Assembly: GCF_021462415.1 (NCBI RefSeq)
Contig: NZ_JAKEDS010000001.1
Location: forward strand, 654,273 to 718,272
Direction: 5' to 3'
From: Rhodohalobacter sp. 614A
Lineage (GTDB): Bacteria > Bacteroidota > Rhodothermia > Balneolales > Balneolaceae
Length of the DNA: 64,000 nucleotides
The position numbers and the translations under genes are program-made. The notes under the pieces were generated by a model. That model did no database searches, was not told the origin of the DNA, and was given only the letters and a program-made list of their open reading frames with translations. Below are positions 16,296 to 26,272 of the stretch, one piece after another. Numbering within the stretch: position 1 is the first letter of the stretch; each line of letters opens with the position of its first letter.

Positions 16296-17819
16296 CTATT
16301 GTGCAACATCCCACCACATGCGTGTTGTAAACCTGTCTGGTCCCTGTCGGCTGATGGCAGCCTGGTAACCTTCGGGGTTATTACTTGCTTCACTGGTTGG
16401 GTAAATTAATCGTCGCGGAATCTGGCCGTCAGATTGATTTCCCGGATAATCAACAGGTACCAATTCAGGATAACCGGTTCGTCTCCAGTTGGCATAGGTT
16501 TCATACCAATTCAGGAATGTTACCATCCAGTACTGTTCGCCAATCATTTCAAGCCCGTTGGCTGAATTATAGGGATTGGCTGCCAGATATGCATCAATAT
16601 CAGCAGATGCGACTTCAACTGCAGGATCATAAATGGAATACAACTCCATCGCAGCGCGAACTCCGGCGTTGTAATGCTCTGCTGCACTACCCGTTGCCCA
16701 GCCTCGTTCTATGGCTTCAGCAACCATGAATTCAACCTCTGCATAAGTTTGAAATACCATGGGTGACTCATTCAGCACAAATCTTGGCTCCACACGACTG
16801 TAGTCGTCTTTGACATAATCAGGATCATAATTCGCGAGGGATGCCACGTCTAACCCATTTGGCAATCCTTGTGCAGGCCCACCATTAGCAACCCAGCTCA
16901 ACTTCTCTAAACGTGGGTCATTATGCTCGGTCATCCAATCTACCAAGGTTTTACTCAAGAGAGAAGAATCGTCATTGGTGAAAGCTGTTCCGTTCCACAG
17001 GAATACTTCGCCAATTCCATTCTTATTAATCCCTTCTGGTCCGTCCGTATGCTGAACGTAGCTGATGTCTGCATTACTGGTCATTACGCCACCGGCAATA
17101 GCTTTTTGAACCCATTCCTGGGCGGCTGCCGGATCCACTTTAACCATTCGCAGACCGAGACGCAGCATCATAGAGTATGCATATCGTCGCCACTGTTCTA
17201 TATCACCTCCATAGATCAAATCCTGATTACCCGGATTGGTAGCACTGCTGGTTAATAATCCAGCGGCTTCTTCCAGTTCATTCAGCATATCCATATAGAT
17301 CTCTGATTGTGGATCGTAGGCCGGGAAGAAATCCCGTTCACTGAATCCTTTACCTGCATTGAAGTAAGGAATATCACCATAAATATCAGTAACGCGCTGA
17401 AAAGCTACTACTTTCCAAATGCGTGCAATGGCATGATAGTTCACAAACTCTTCCTGTCCTTCAACCGTTGGATCTGTAATATCTACCAACGTCACCAATT
17501 CTTTGATGTAGTTGGTAAAAGCCCTGTCCCAAAGTGCCGCAGAATATGCAGAATCATATGTATACTTGTCACCAGCCCAATAGCCAGCAGTGGTGGCTAA
17601 ATGCTGGATCATGGTGGACTGATAAATCAACTGGGTACGCCAGTTTTCATATCGCTCACCCGATACTTGCAGTTGTGTGTAGGCCAGTATAAAGCCAGGG
17701 TCTATATCTTCTGCAACGGTCGGGTTTTCATTCAATTCATGTAAGTTGGTCGTATCGCAACCAGAGAGAAACAGCAAAACTGTTAAAGTAACGGCTGCCA
17801 AATAATTGAAATATTTCAT
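16296..17819 (-). CDS. SusD/RagB-like outer-membrane lipoprotein (first pair)
   Basis: 507 residues. Signal peptide with lipobox LFLSGC (lipidation at the Cys followed by DTTN), then a SusD-like-2 type helical TPR protein: NPTVAEDIDPGFILAY near the start, MVAEAIERGWATG and VRAAMELY around 350-390, and the closing FTTRMWWD. It binds a polymer or peptide at the cell surface and hands it to the SusC channel encoded 13 bases upstream. The substrate cannot be read from the sequence. Confidence 0.93.
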   Translation of the reverse strand: MKYFNYLAAVTLTVLLFLSGCDTTNLHELNENPTVAEDIDPGFILAYTQLQVSGERYENWRTQLIYQSTMIQHLATTAGYWAGDKYTYDSAYSAALWDRAFTNYIKELVTLVDITDPTVEGQEEFVNYHAIARIWKVVAFQRVTDIYGDIPYFNAGKGFSERDFFPAYDPQSEIYMDMLNELEEAAGLLTSSATNPGNQDLIYGGDIEQWRRYAYSMMLRLGLRMVKVDPAAAQEWVQKAIAGGVMTSNADISYVQHTDGPEGINKNGIGEVFLWNGTAFTNDDSSLLSKTLVDWMTEHNDPRLEKLSWVANGGPAQGLPNGLDVASLANYDPDYVKDDYSRVEPRFVLNESPMVFQTYAEVEFMVAEAIERGWATGSAAEHYNAGVRAAMELYSIYDPAVEVASADIDAYLAANPYNSANGLEMIGEQYWMVTFLNWYETYANWRRTGYPELVPVDYPGNQSDGQIPRRLIYPTSEASNNPEGYQAAISRQGPDRFTTRMWWDVAQ

Positions 17820-17832
17820 TGGTTTTCTATCC

Positions 17833-20800
17833 TTAAAATTTAAGATTCACATTCAAACCAAAACTTCTGGTTTGGGGAACTCCAAACCATTCCAGTCCCT
17901 GGCCGTTACTTGTGTTGTAGGTGGACTCAGGATCCACATTATCTACTTTGCTGTGAATTAACCAGAGGTTACGTCCTACTAAAGAGACTGAGGCATCACT
18001 AAATGGCAGGTTGCTGAGATATCTTGCCGGAATTTGATAACCCACGGTTAAGCTTCTTAACTTCACAAAGTCAGCATCTTCAACAAAGTATTCCGAAATT
18101 TGTGACAGCCGGCCGTAGTAATTTTGTACAGTTATTTCTTCCGCATTTTCAGCAGTATTAGGAAGAATATTCCATGTCTGTGCATTGCCATCCTCATCAA
18201 CACCATTGATTGTTAAGCCGGTTTCACGGCCTTCAAGAGTGGCTTTGTGCATACCGCTTGAGTATGCTGTGGAATTGGTTCCGGTAAAAATATCTCCACC
18301 AAATTTGAAGTCCACCAGGAATCCAAAATTGAAGTTTTTGTATGAGAAGTTATTCTGAATACCGCCACCCCATGGATGGATACCGCTGCCAAGGACTCGC
18401 ATTTTAGGATCCCAAACAGGAAGCCCATCTGCATCATACACTTTCTGGCCGTTAATTCTCAGGTGCTCTCGTCCAACAATTACACTGTAGCCACCTTCAA
18501 AATACTCACCGTCTGCATCGGTAAAAGCAATACGGTGTTGAGAGGATGTATATTGATTTCGGGCATCCTGCACATTCAGAATACTGGCATCCTGATACAG
18601 CTGCTCTACCTTATTGTCGTTGTAGGAAAAGTTAACTGTTACATCCCAGTTAAAATTAATATTTCGAACAGGGTTTACATTAATGAGAAACTCATGACCG
18701 GTGTTTGATACTTCACCAACATTCACAGTAGCTCCCGAATAGCCGGAAGTACCTGAAATGGTGGCGTCAAGGATATCATCGGTCGTTTTCTTGTTATAGA
18801 ATGCATAATCAATCCCTACACGATTATCGAATAACCGTATATCAAACCCAATTTCGTATTCTTCAAGTGTAAGTGGTACGAGGGCATTGTTAGGTACGTT
18901 ATCTTGGGTAATTTGCCCTAAAGCTGCTCCATTATGTCCCTGGCCTACCAAACTATAATTCAAAGCCAGTTTATAGGGATCTGTACCACCGCCTACCTGT
19001 GCCCAGGATGCTCTGACACGTCCAAAGGTAATTGCTTCCGGAAGATCAAACGCATCTGAGAAGACAAAGCTGGCACCAATACTTGGATAAAGAATACTGT
19101 TTGAATCTATTGGCAGTGTGGAGAACCAGTCATTTCTTGCAGTAGCTGTTACATACACAAGATCTCTCCAGGAAAATTCTGCAGAACCGAACAGAGAGTT
19201 AATTCCATATTCGCTGAATTCGTACGTAATACTTTGTGCTCCACCGTTTGAAATGGTATGAAGGAATGGAATATTAAATTCAGCACCTCTTCCGTTCAAC
19301 TGCTCGTAACTGTGTCTCATCCAGGTACCACCAAACAATCCACTGACGCCAAAATCGCCGAAGGTTTGATCTAAACCAACCATATATTCGAGATTGATTT
19401 CACGAACTCGTTGCTCAATCTCGTTCATAGCACCTTCTGTGATGTAAGCGGTGCCATAAGGTTCAATATTTGTTCGTCTGTTGGTATACCAGTCCATACC
19501 TGCTCGTCCCCGAACATACAACCACTCCGTAATATCAAAACGAAGGGTTCCAGAGCCCATAAACCGGTCACGTATGTTATCATTCACAAACTGATAAGTT
19601 GCCCAGTATGGATTTTGTGAGAAATTATTATTGGTATAGAGCATTTCTGTTCCATCTGCCAATGCACCCAATTTATCGGTAGGCCCTTTCAGGTCTAAAA
19701 CATTGATACTTGGAGGTAATACCGCAAGCGTATAGTTAGCATTACCAGGGGCATCTGATAATCGGGCACGGTTTTTTACATCTTCACGTGTATACTGAAG
19801 TTTTGTATCTACGCTTAAACGGTCTGCCCATCGCCCATTTGAACTCAGCATTACAGTTTGTCGGTTCATGCCTGAGTTCGGTACAATTGACTCATTTCTT
19901 AAATCAGATAGTGATAACCGGAAAGACTGGTTGGTTGTACCACCTGTTAATGCAACTGTATTGGTATTTGTATAGCCGGTATTATAGAAGTTTTTGTAGT
20001 TATCATCGTTGGCTACATATGGTCTTTGAACACCATCAAACTGGTACACATTAGACCCGTCAAGTCTTGTTCCCCACGCAGAAGCACCATATTCAAAACC
20101 TTCGATAGCATCCCGTGGTGCGATTCCATCGGTTCCATGGCCATATTCATTTTGGAAATCGTAGGTGTTAATGAAAGACTCAACCGTAACGTTTGAGTTG
20201 ATCTCTACCCCAATACCTTGACCCTGAGCACCGGAACCGTCTTTGGTTGTAATCAAAACAACACCATTAGAAGCTCGTGAGCCCCAAAGTGCAGCAGCCG
20301 TTCCTCCTTTCAAAACACTAATGCTTTCAATATCATCAGCATTTAAGCTTGTCAGACCGTCACCCCAGTCAGAGCCACCCCACATACTTGCAGAACCCAG
20401 TTGGGTGTTATCCATCGGGATACCGTCAATCACATAAAGAGGTTCATTATTCCCACTGAGAGAAGTATTACCACGAATAACAACACGGCTTGATCCGCCA
20501 ACACCTGAACCGATATTGCTAACATTCACACCCGCAACACGGCCCTGAAGAGCGTCCCCAAGGTTTACTTCACGGGCCTGGGCTAATTCGGCTCCCTGGA
20601 CCTGTGATACGGAATACCCGAGAGCTTTTCGTTCTCTCTCCATACCAAAGGCTGTTACCACAAGGTCATCAAGCAAAGCAGTAGACTGCTGCAGATTTAC
20701 TGTAATATTCGCCCTGTTATTCAGAGCAACTACCTGTGGCTCATAACCAACAAATGAAAATCTTAATTCTACGTCGGATCCAGATACTGTGAGGCTAAAC

Positions 20801-21021
20801 TCACCATCCGGATCGGTTACCGTACCCGTTTGGGTCCCAACTTCTACGATGTTTACACCTGGAATAGGCTCACCAGAATCAGCATCCAATACCTGACCGG
20901 TTACCTCAAATCCCTGCGCTAACGCAGAATCTGTAATACTAAAAGCCAAACAAAACACCAGACTGAGTAGTCCCAGTGCCCTGATCAACCTTTTAAGGAA
21001 GTTATTGTACGGACTGTGCAT
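17833..21021 (-). CDS. SusC/RagA-type TonB-dependent transporter (first pair)
   Basis: 1062 residues. A signal peptide ends near SALAQ. A carboxypeptidase-regulatory-like domain follows (GQVLDADSGEPIPGVNIVEV), then a plug with ALQGRVAGVNVSN and VLKGGTAAALWGSRASNGVV, then a large C-terminal beta-barrel ending in an aromatic-rich strand (RSFGLNVNLKF). It imports oligomers across the outer membrane using TonB energy, with the SusD-like protein as lid. An 18-bp palindrome about 180 bases upstream is a likely operator shared with the divergent CBM9-like gene and with the second susC. Confidence 0.96.
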   Translation of the reverse strand: MHSPYNNFLKRLIRALGLLSLVFCLAFSITDSALAQGFEVTGQVLDADSGEPIPGVNIVEVGTQTGTVTDPDGEFSLTVSGSDVELRFSFVGYEPQVVALNNRANITVNLQQSTALLDDLVVTAFGMERERKALGYSVSQVQGAELAQAREVNLGDALQGRVAGVNVSNIGSGVGGSSRVVIRGNTSLSGNNEPLYVIDGIPMDNTQLGSASMWGGSDWGDGLTSLNADDIESISVLKGGTAAALWGSRASNGVVLITTKDGSGAQGQGIGVEINSNVTVESFINTYDFQNEYGHGTDGIAPRDAIEGFEYGASAWGTRLDGSNVYQFDGVQRPYVANDDNYKNFYNTGYTNTNTVALTGGTTNQSFRLSLSDLRNESIVPNSGMNRQTVMLSSNGRWADRLSVDTKLQYTREDVKNRARLSDAPGNANYTLAVLPPSINVLDLKGPTDKLGALADGTEMLYTNNNFSQNPYWATYQFVNDNIRDRFMGSGTLRFDITEWLYVRGRAGMDWYTNRRTNIEPYGTAYITEGAMNEIEQRVREINLEYMVGLDQTFGDFGVSGLFGGTWMRHSYEQLNGRGAEFNIPFLHTISNGGAQSITYEFSEYGINSLFGSAEFSWRDLVYVTATARNDWFSTLPIDSNSILYPSIGASFVFSDAFDLPEAITFGRVRASWAQVGGGTDPYKLALNYSLVGQGHNGAALGQITQDNVPNNALVPLTLEEYEIGFDIRLFDNRVGIDYAFYNKKTTDDILDATISGTSGYSGATVNVGEVSNTGHEFLINVNPVRNINFNWDVTVNFSYNDNKVEQLYQDASILNVQDARNQYTSSQHRIAFTDADGEYFEGGYSVIVGREHLRINGQKVYDADGLPVWDPKMRVLGSGIHPWGGGIQNNFSYKNFNFGFLVDFKFGGDIFTGTNSTAYSSGMHKATLEGRETGLTINGVDEDGNAQTWNILPNTAENAEEITVQNYYGRLSQISEYFVEDADFVKLRSLTVGYQIPARYLSNLPFSDASVSLVGRNLWLIHSKVDNVDPESTYNTSNGQGLEWFGVPQTRSFGLNVNLKF

Positions 21022-21200
21022 ATATTTACCGTTTAATTATTGTTTTTATGAGTGTAAGGGCCCTCACGGGCTGTAGTTTTTTAGGAAAAAACTGTACAAG
21101 TGCCTTTCTATATGTCGTTCTTGTACCCGAGACTAATGACCTTTGCAGAATTTACAATTTCCTAATACTGCAATTATACACATCATACATTTAGAAACAA

Positions 21201-21218
21201 TTTGGTACCGGTTCCAAA
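21201..21218. promoter_or_regulatory. LacI-type palindromic operator, copy 1
   Basis: The sequence TTTGGTACCGGTTCCAAA is a near-perfect 18-base palindrome centred on CCGG, the form of LacI/PurR-family operators. It stands between the leftward susC gene and the rightward CBM9-like gene, so one site could control both. A twin with the same downstream ATATCA lies at 31573-31588. Confidence 0.7.
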
Positions 21219-21308
21219 TATCAAACCGGCTTCACTTTTATTGGATAGAGATTGTATATAGAAGTGAAAGACTATGTATCCGGAATCTGAGTATTCAATC
21301 TTCTAACT

Positions 21309-22451
21309 ATGATTTTGATGTATATTAAACCGCTGGGGAAAAAGCTTTCTGTTTTTGGTCTGTGCGGAATTCTTGTTTTCATCTCGCTGGAAACAAGAAG
21401 GACCTTTGCTTTCCAAGGCAAGAACTTTTCTTCTCATTTTTCTCCGGAAACCTATGTCATTCACAAAACTCAAAGCGCTTTAACCATTGACGGAATCCTG
21501 GATGAAACCGCATGGAAACAGGCTAACTGGACAGATCCTTTCCTGGATATCCAGGGAGATCACCTGCCAACTCCCCGGTTTGAAACAAAAGCCAAAATGT
21601 TGTGGAATGCCGACTATTTGTATCTCGCGGCGCAATTAGAAGAACCCCACCTCTGGGCCACAATTGATGAACGCGATGCCGTCATTTTCATGGAGAATAA
21701 TTTTGAAATTTTTATTGATCCCGATGGCGATACTCACCACTATTACGAGCTGGAAGTAAATGCTCTGGGTACGTTTTGGGATTTGATGCTCACCCAACCC
21801 TACCGAACCGGAGGAAAACCACTCAACGCCTGGGATATTAAAGGATTGGAAATCGGGCTTGATATCAGAGGAACGTTGAATGATCCTTCGGATACCGATG
21901 TGGGCTGGACGATAGAAATAGCTATTCCATTAACTGTTCTCAATCAAACCATTCGCGGAAATCAGCCTCGGGATGGCTCTCAATGGAGGCTGAATTTCTC
22001 GCGGGTTGAATGGCTGACCGATGTTGAGAATGGGAAATATATCAAACGGATAAATTCCGAAACGGGAAGACATTTCCCGGAAGACAACTGGGTATGGTCG
22101 CCCCAGGGCGTGATTGATATGCACCTTCCCGAACGATGGGGCATCGTTCAATTTTCCGAGGAACCTCCCAGAAGTGACGTTCTTTTTGTTCCTTCCGAAG
22201 AGATGGATGCGGAAAGGTTGCTGAGGGAATTGTACTACCGCCAGCGTGCTTATCGGGCCGAGCATGGCAAGTATGCAGAAAGTATTACGCAATTGAATGC
22301 AGCTCAGCTTTTTGAGGAGTTTGACTTTCAGCCGGATGTAAAAATCCAGGTTCTGGGAAACGCTTACATCATGCAACTGACTGTCCACAATCTTAATCAC
22401 ATCTTTTATATCCGCGAAGACAGCCGGACGTGGAAGGAGTTAAAGAATTGA
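21309..22451 (+). CDS. Carbohydrate-binding family 9-like secreted protein
   Basis: 380 residues with an N-terminal hydrophobic export segment. Seen: the CBM9-like start (LTIDGILDETAWKQANW), the central NNFEIFIDPDGDTHHYYELEVNA region, DVGWTIEIAIPL, WRLNFSRVEW and a closing WVWSPQGVIDMHLPERWGIVQF. This is the single-domain periplasmic or surface CBM9-like family found with polysaccharide genes. The extra 80 C-terminal residues contain a YYRQRAYRAEHGKYAESI motif that I do not recognise. Start choice between 21309 and 21318 is open because no clear ribosome site is visible. It diverges from the first susC gene. Confidence 0.85.
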   Translation: MILMYIKPLGKKLSVFGLCGILVFISLETRRTFAFQGKNFSSHFSPETYVIHKTQSALTIDGILDETAWKQANWTDPFLDIQGDHLPTPRFETKAKMLWNADYLYLAAQLEEPHLWATIDERDAVIFMENNFEIFIDPDGDTHHYYELEVNALGTFWDLMLTQPYRTGGKPLNAWDIKGLEIGLDIRGTLNDPSDTDVGWTIEIAIPLTVLNQTIRGNQPRDGSQWRLNFSRVEWLTDVENGKYIKRINSETGRHFPEDNWVWSPQGVIDMHLPERWGIVQFSEEPPRSDVLFVPSEEMDAERLLRELYYRQRAYRAEHGKYAESITQLNAAQLFEEFDFQPDVKIQVLGNAYIMQLTVHNLNHIFYIREDSRTWKELKN

Positions 22452-22537
22452 ACGTTTGGCAATCCCTCCATCAAAAACTACTTGAATTTTCCCTCAAAGG
22501 AATGACCTTCAAAAATTAAATACAATCAAAAAACATT

Positions 22538-23626
22538 ATGAACAGAAAATCATTTCTTAAAAAATTTGGAACCGGGGCTGTTGCACTCACAACCTTGCAG
22601 GCGTTGCCATTTCAAACAGCAAAAGCTTTTCAGGGCCAAAAATGGACTTCTAAAAATTACGCCTGGGTTTCAAACCATAATGGAACGGACGATGAACTTC
22701 GAGCTCGTCTCGAGCTCATGAAAAACGCCGGGCTTGACGGTATTTTACCTTCCGGAAATTATGAAAAGTGGATTCGTTTGTCTGAAGAGTTTGAGCTGGA
22801 TGTCCATGCCTGGTTTGTTACGCTTCAACGTGGTGGCGATCAGTGGTTGATCGAAAATCATCCCGAATGGTTTATGGTGAACCGAAATGGAGAATCATCC
22901 GTAACCAATCCCGCTTATGTGGATTACTACAAATGGCTTTGCCCGACCCGGCCGGAAGCACAGGAATATATTCTCGGCAAACTGGATGAAATTCTTAAGC
23001 TGTCTGAAATCAAAAGTGTTCACCTCGATTACATTCGTTATCCCGATGTGATTTTACCGATCCAGCTCCAGCCAGGATATGGAATTGTTCAGGATAAAGA
23101 ATATCCTGAATATGATTATTGCTTTTGTGATGCGTGCCGAAGCAAATATGAGAAACTATACGGCGAAGACCCGATGGACCTTGAAAACCCAACCGAACAC
23201 GAAACCTTTAGTCAGTTCCGCTATAACCAGGTGACTCATCTTGTGAATAAAATTGCTATGAAAGTGCACGATCATGGCGTGAAACTGACGGCCGCTGTTT
23301 TTCCCACTCCGGATATCGCGCGATCTCTTGTCCGCCAAAACTGGCCTGATTGGAATCTTGACGCCGTTTTCCCAATGCAGTACAATCACTTTTATCATAA
23401 ACCTGTAGAGTGGATTGGTCACGCCGCAGCTGAGGCGAGGAAAGAATTACCGGCAACAACAGAAATGTACAGCGGGCTATTTGTCCCGGAAATGACTCCC
23501 GTGGAAGTCTCTCAAGCTTATGAGTTTGCGATGGAAAATGGCGCGAACGGAATTTGCATTTTTTCCGATCACAGTATGACTCAAGAACACTGGGATTTTC
23601 TTAGCCGGGTTTTGTTGAAGGGGTAA
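22538..23626 (+). CDS. GHL10-like family glycoside hydrolase-type protein
   Basis: 362 residues. The N-terminus MNRKSFLKKFGTGAVALTTLQAL resembles the export signal of many Bacteroidota hydrolases. The rest is a TIM-barrel-like chain with LMKNAGLDGILPSG, DVHAWFVTLQRGGD, LCPTRPEAQEYILGKL, SVHLDYIRYPD, a cysteine-rich insertion (YCFCDACRSKYEKLYG) and LDAVFPMQYNHFYH. The DYIRYPD motif is typical of the GHL10 (formerly DUF187) glycosyl-hydrolase-like group. No substrate can be assigned. It follows the CBM9-like gene by 86 bases and is probably cotranscribed with it. Confidence 0.78.
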   Translation: MNRKSFLKKFGTGAVALTTLQALPFQTAKAFQGQKWTSKNYAWVSNHNGTDDELRARLELMKNAGLDGILPSGNYEKWIRLSEEFELDVHAWFVTLQRGGDQWLIENHPEWFMVNRNGESSVTNPAYVDYYKWLCPTRPEAQEYILGKLDEILKLSEIKSVHLDYIRYPDVILPIQLQPGYGIVQDKEYPEYDYCFCDACRSKYEKLYGEDPMDLENPTEHETFSQFRYNQVTHLVNKIAMKVHDHGVKLTAAVFPTPDIARSLVRQNWPDWNLDAVFPMQYNHFYHKPVEWIGHAAAEARKELPATTEMYSGLFVPEMTPVEVSQAYEFAMENGANGICIFSDHSMTQEHWDFLSRVLLKG

Positions 23627-23631
23627 CTAAG

Positions 23632-23665
23632 AAGACATGGCATTCTTCAAAAAATGCCATGTCTT
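23632..23665. terminator. Bidirectional hairpin between convergent genes
   Basis: AAGACATGGCATT (23632-23644) pairs perfectly with AATGCCATGTCTT (23653-23665) across an 8-base loop. It lies between the stops of the GHL10-like gene and the convergent esterase gene and probably ends both transcripts, although U-runs are short. Confidence 0.7.
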
Positions 23666-23676
23666 ACTAAAAATCA

Positions 23677-26175
23677 TCAATTGGAAATAATCTGGAATAC
23701 AGCGTTTCCGGAATCCAGCTTCCACTGGTTATCAAAAAAGCCTGCGCCGATCACGGAATTTTCTCCATCTTTCAGCATGGATGATTTAAAGATGAAGAAA
23801 TCCGGGAATCCGCTTCCGCCGGCAAAATATTGGTTGGCCGCCGTGGCTTTCATTCCTTTTAACCCGGTTCCGCTGATAACCGCTACGCTTGCCACGTCGC
23901 TATCGGACCTTGGGTAGAGGAATAACGCACCTAAATCGTCGCCTTCAAATGTTTGATTTCCAACCTTGATCGCATTACGGGTAACCTGGATTGGGCTTTC
24001 CTCCAAAAGATCATCCCATGCTGAGTTTGTATCGCTGTTGCCGTAAAGAATTACTCCCCGGTCTTTATATTCTTCGGGATCAAAATCCCGATCAGGAATC
24101 ATATCCACAGCACCGTTTCCGCGATAGTACCAGGTTTCGATATCATAGCGGGCCTTGTTGTAATTGGCTTGATCTTCCTCCCTGTTTCCCGCCGTCCCGT
24201 AAACGAACACCATATTGTGTTGAAATGCCTCTTTAAAACCGCCGGAACGATGGGGGCCTTTTTCTTTGGCGGACAGTTCGCCTGCTTCACCCCAAACAGA
24301 TCCATTTCGGGTGAACGAAACAGTTTTGGAGCCCGGCACCGAAACTTCAAGCGTATCGCTTTCATCAAGTTTAATTTTAACGGTTTCGCCGTTCTCAAAA
24401 GAGCTCAGGTCGAATGTTAATCTTGCAATATTTTCAGTTGTACCGCCGATACTGTTTTCCTCTTTATTTCTTTTCAGATCAAACCGGCTTAACTCAAGCG
24501 ACTTGAGCTGCTGATCAACTGAAGCCCATTTAAATTTGTGAGAAATTCCAGGGTTCGCAGTAATAAACTGAATATCGTCCGTTTCTTCTGATGGCTTAAT
24601 AGTGTGATTTCTGAAAAATTCAAACATTGGGGGCCAGTCGACACTTTCATCTCCATACCAGTGAGACCCTCCGGGATATTCGTAATATGCAAAATCAGAA
24701 TGAAATTTCCCTAATCCCTCCCGCATCGTTCGTGCAAATTCTACGGGTACTACCCGGTCCGCATCGCCATGAAGTATGTAAACGCCATGCGCTTTATAAT
24801 TGGGAATCAAGCTCATCACATCTGCAGGATTGCTGGAACGCAACAACATTTTTTCCATCGGTGGGCGATCCTGGTCAGATGGAACAGTTCCATCATGGGA
24901 TCCATACATTCGAAGCGAAGGATACCCAGCAGCGGGAGCAATTGCCGCCCAATTACCGGGATAGGTTGCACCCAGGTACCAGGTTCCGTGTCCTCCCATG
25001 GAGTGCCCCGTTAGATAAATTCGCTGAGGATCTGGCTTGAACTCTTCTTTCGCAATTTCAAAAACTTCAAGAGCATCCATTCGTCCCCAATCTTCCCAGT
25101 TAAAGCCACGCGGCCTTCGGTTTGTTGGCGTAACAAGCGTACCCCAGTCTTTGGCATCGTATGCACGCGCCTGGCCAATAGCCTCCACTCCGGCACCGTG
25201 TACAGACAAGAACAACGCACTATTCTCTTTATTGTCATTTTGCTGGGGAGCTACACCGTAGTACTGAACACTTCCATCGATATTGCTGATAAAAGTTCGG
25301 CTGTAATGTTGATCGGGCTGGCCTACGCTAACCTGGATTGTAGTTTCATCCACCTGCCTGCCTTTGAAAGTCAGTTCAAGTTCAACATCCACAGACTCAG
25401 AACCCGTACCTGCTTCTGAAGGATCGAATTCAAAGGGCACTTTACGTATTGTCAGCGGGGGAATGGACGGGATATCAGCCGTGATTTCTTTACCATTCAA
25501 TCGACTCTTTATTGTCCCTCCTTCAAGAAATTCCTTGGTACTGTTTACCAGTCGAATAGCGCCCAGCAGTGGTTCCTTCTCACCCGCGATAATTGAAGGC
25601 AGGGTCAAATCCTCATCCAAAAAACCAACTTCCACTTTTGGCACAATATAATCTATAGCTATTCCACCCCACCGGGCACTTCTTAACAAAAGGTCGTTGT
25701 TGCCCTTTTTTACGATAAACGGCAGATAGACATTTCCATAGCCATAAATATCGCCTGCTCGCGGAACTCCGTTTACATATGCCATATTATGGCCAGCTGC
25801 ATTGAGCCAAAAAACTAGGTCTTCGTCAGCACCGGAATAGATAGTGACATAGAGGTAACCCGAACGTAATTCCCCGCCAGAAAACCGCCCTTCCTCATTT
25901 ATTTCAACTTTTTGCCACTGTAGCGTATCGCCTGACTCCGTGATATCCACGATTTTTCCTTCCGCAGGCGGTTCAAATTGGTTGTGAATCAACTGCCATT
26001 CTATAGGGTCGGTGTAAACTGCCGTCCGCGAATAGTTATGGCTCATCGGCAGAGCCAAGGCTTCTTTGAACTTTAAGGTACTCTGATTCTGACTAAAGGA
26101 TGGGCAGGGCACAGTCCATAAGACGAGGAGAATCAGGAAGAAAAATAACCCGACCTGAATTTTTTTTGTTCTCAT
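23677..26175 (-). CDS. Secreted multidomain esterase/peptidase (prolyl-oligopeptidase-like alpha/beta hydrolase)
   Basis: 832 residues with a signal peptide ending near PSFSQ. The first 300 residues look like beta-sandwich domains. The alpha/beta hydrolase core follows with GHSMGGHG (Ser392), LHGDADRVVP (Asp473) and GGSHWYGDE (His505) as the catalytic triad, then a C-terminal extension of about 320 residues. The fold suits a carbohydrate or feruloyl esterase or a peptidase. It follows the second susC-susD operon beyond a terminator and is convergent with the GHL10-like gene, which places it with polymer breakdown. The substrate is unknown. Confidence 0.87.
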   Translation of the reverse strand: MRTKKIQVGLFFFLILLVLWTVPCPSFSQNQSTLKFKEALALPMSHNYSRTAVYTDPIEWQLIHNQFEPPAEGKIVDITESGDTLQWQKVEINEEGRFSGGELRSGYLYVTIYSGADEDLVFWLNAAGHNMAYVNGVPRAGDIYGYGNVYLPFIVKKGNNDLLLRSARWGGIAIDYIVPKVEVGFLDEDLTLPSIIAGEKEPLLGAIRLVNSTKEFLEGGTIKSRLNGKEITADIPSIPPLTIRKVPFEFDPSEAGTGSESVDVELELTFKGRQVDETTIQVSVGQPDQHYSRTFISNIDGSVQYYGVAPQQNDNKENSALFLSVHGAGVEAIGQARAYDAKDWGTLVTPTNRRPRGFNWEDWGRMDALEVFEIAKEEFKPDPQRIYLTGHSMGGHGTWYLGATYPGNWAAIAPAAGYPSLRMYGSHDGTVPSDQDRPPMEKMLLRSSNPADVMSLIPNYKAHGVYILHGDADRVVPVEFARTMREGLGKFHSDFAYYEYPGGSHWYGDESVDWPPMFEFFRNHTIKPSEETDDIQFITANPGISHKFKWASVDQQLKSLELSRFDLKRNKEENSIGGTTENIARLTFDLSSFENGETVKIKLDESDTLEVSVPGSKTVSFTRNGSVWGEAGELSAKEKGPHRSGGFKEAFQHNMVFVYGTAGNREEDQANYNKARYDIETWYYRGNGAVDMIPDRDFDPEEYKDRGVILYGNSDTNSAWDDLLEESPIQVTRNAIKVGNQTFEGDDLGALFLYPRSDSDVASVAVISGTGLKGMKATAANQYFAGGSGFPDFFIFKSSMLKDGENSVIGAGFFDNQWKLDSGNAVFQIISN

Positions 26176-26210
26176 GTTGCCTTTGATTATTTCAAATTGA
26201 ATGATAAAAA

Positions 26211-26238
26211 AGGGTGCCGTTCACTAAACCGGCACCCT
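26211..26238 (-). terminator. Terminator of the second susC-susD operon
   Basis: Stem AGGGTGCCG (26211-26219) with CGGCACCCT (26230-26238), loop 10 bases, with an A-run to its left that gives the leftward U-run. It lies 35 bases after the SusD-like stop and upstream of the esterase gene. Confidence 0.85.
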
Positions 26239-26272
26239 CTTCAAGAGTTATTGTTGAGATCTTGCTGGTTAG

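Noticed and set aside
21060-21071. GCCC-TCAC-GGGC hairpin in the leader of the first susC as attenuator
   Set aside because: Only four base pairs, not present in the second susC leader, and no alternative structure was visible.
22538-22620. Tat signal peptide on the GHL10-like protein
   Set aside because: The N-terminus has no RR pair, only NRKSFLKK; a Sec-type signal fits as well, so Tat export is not claimed.
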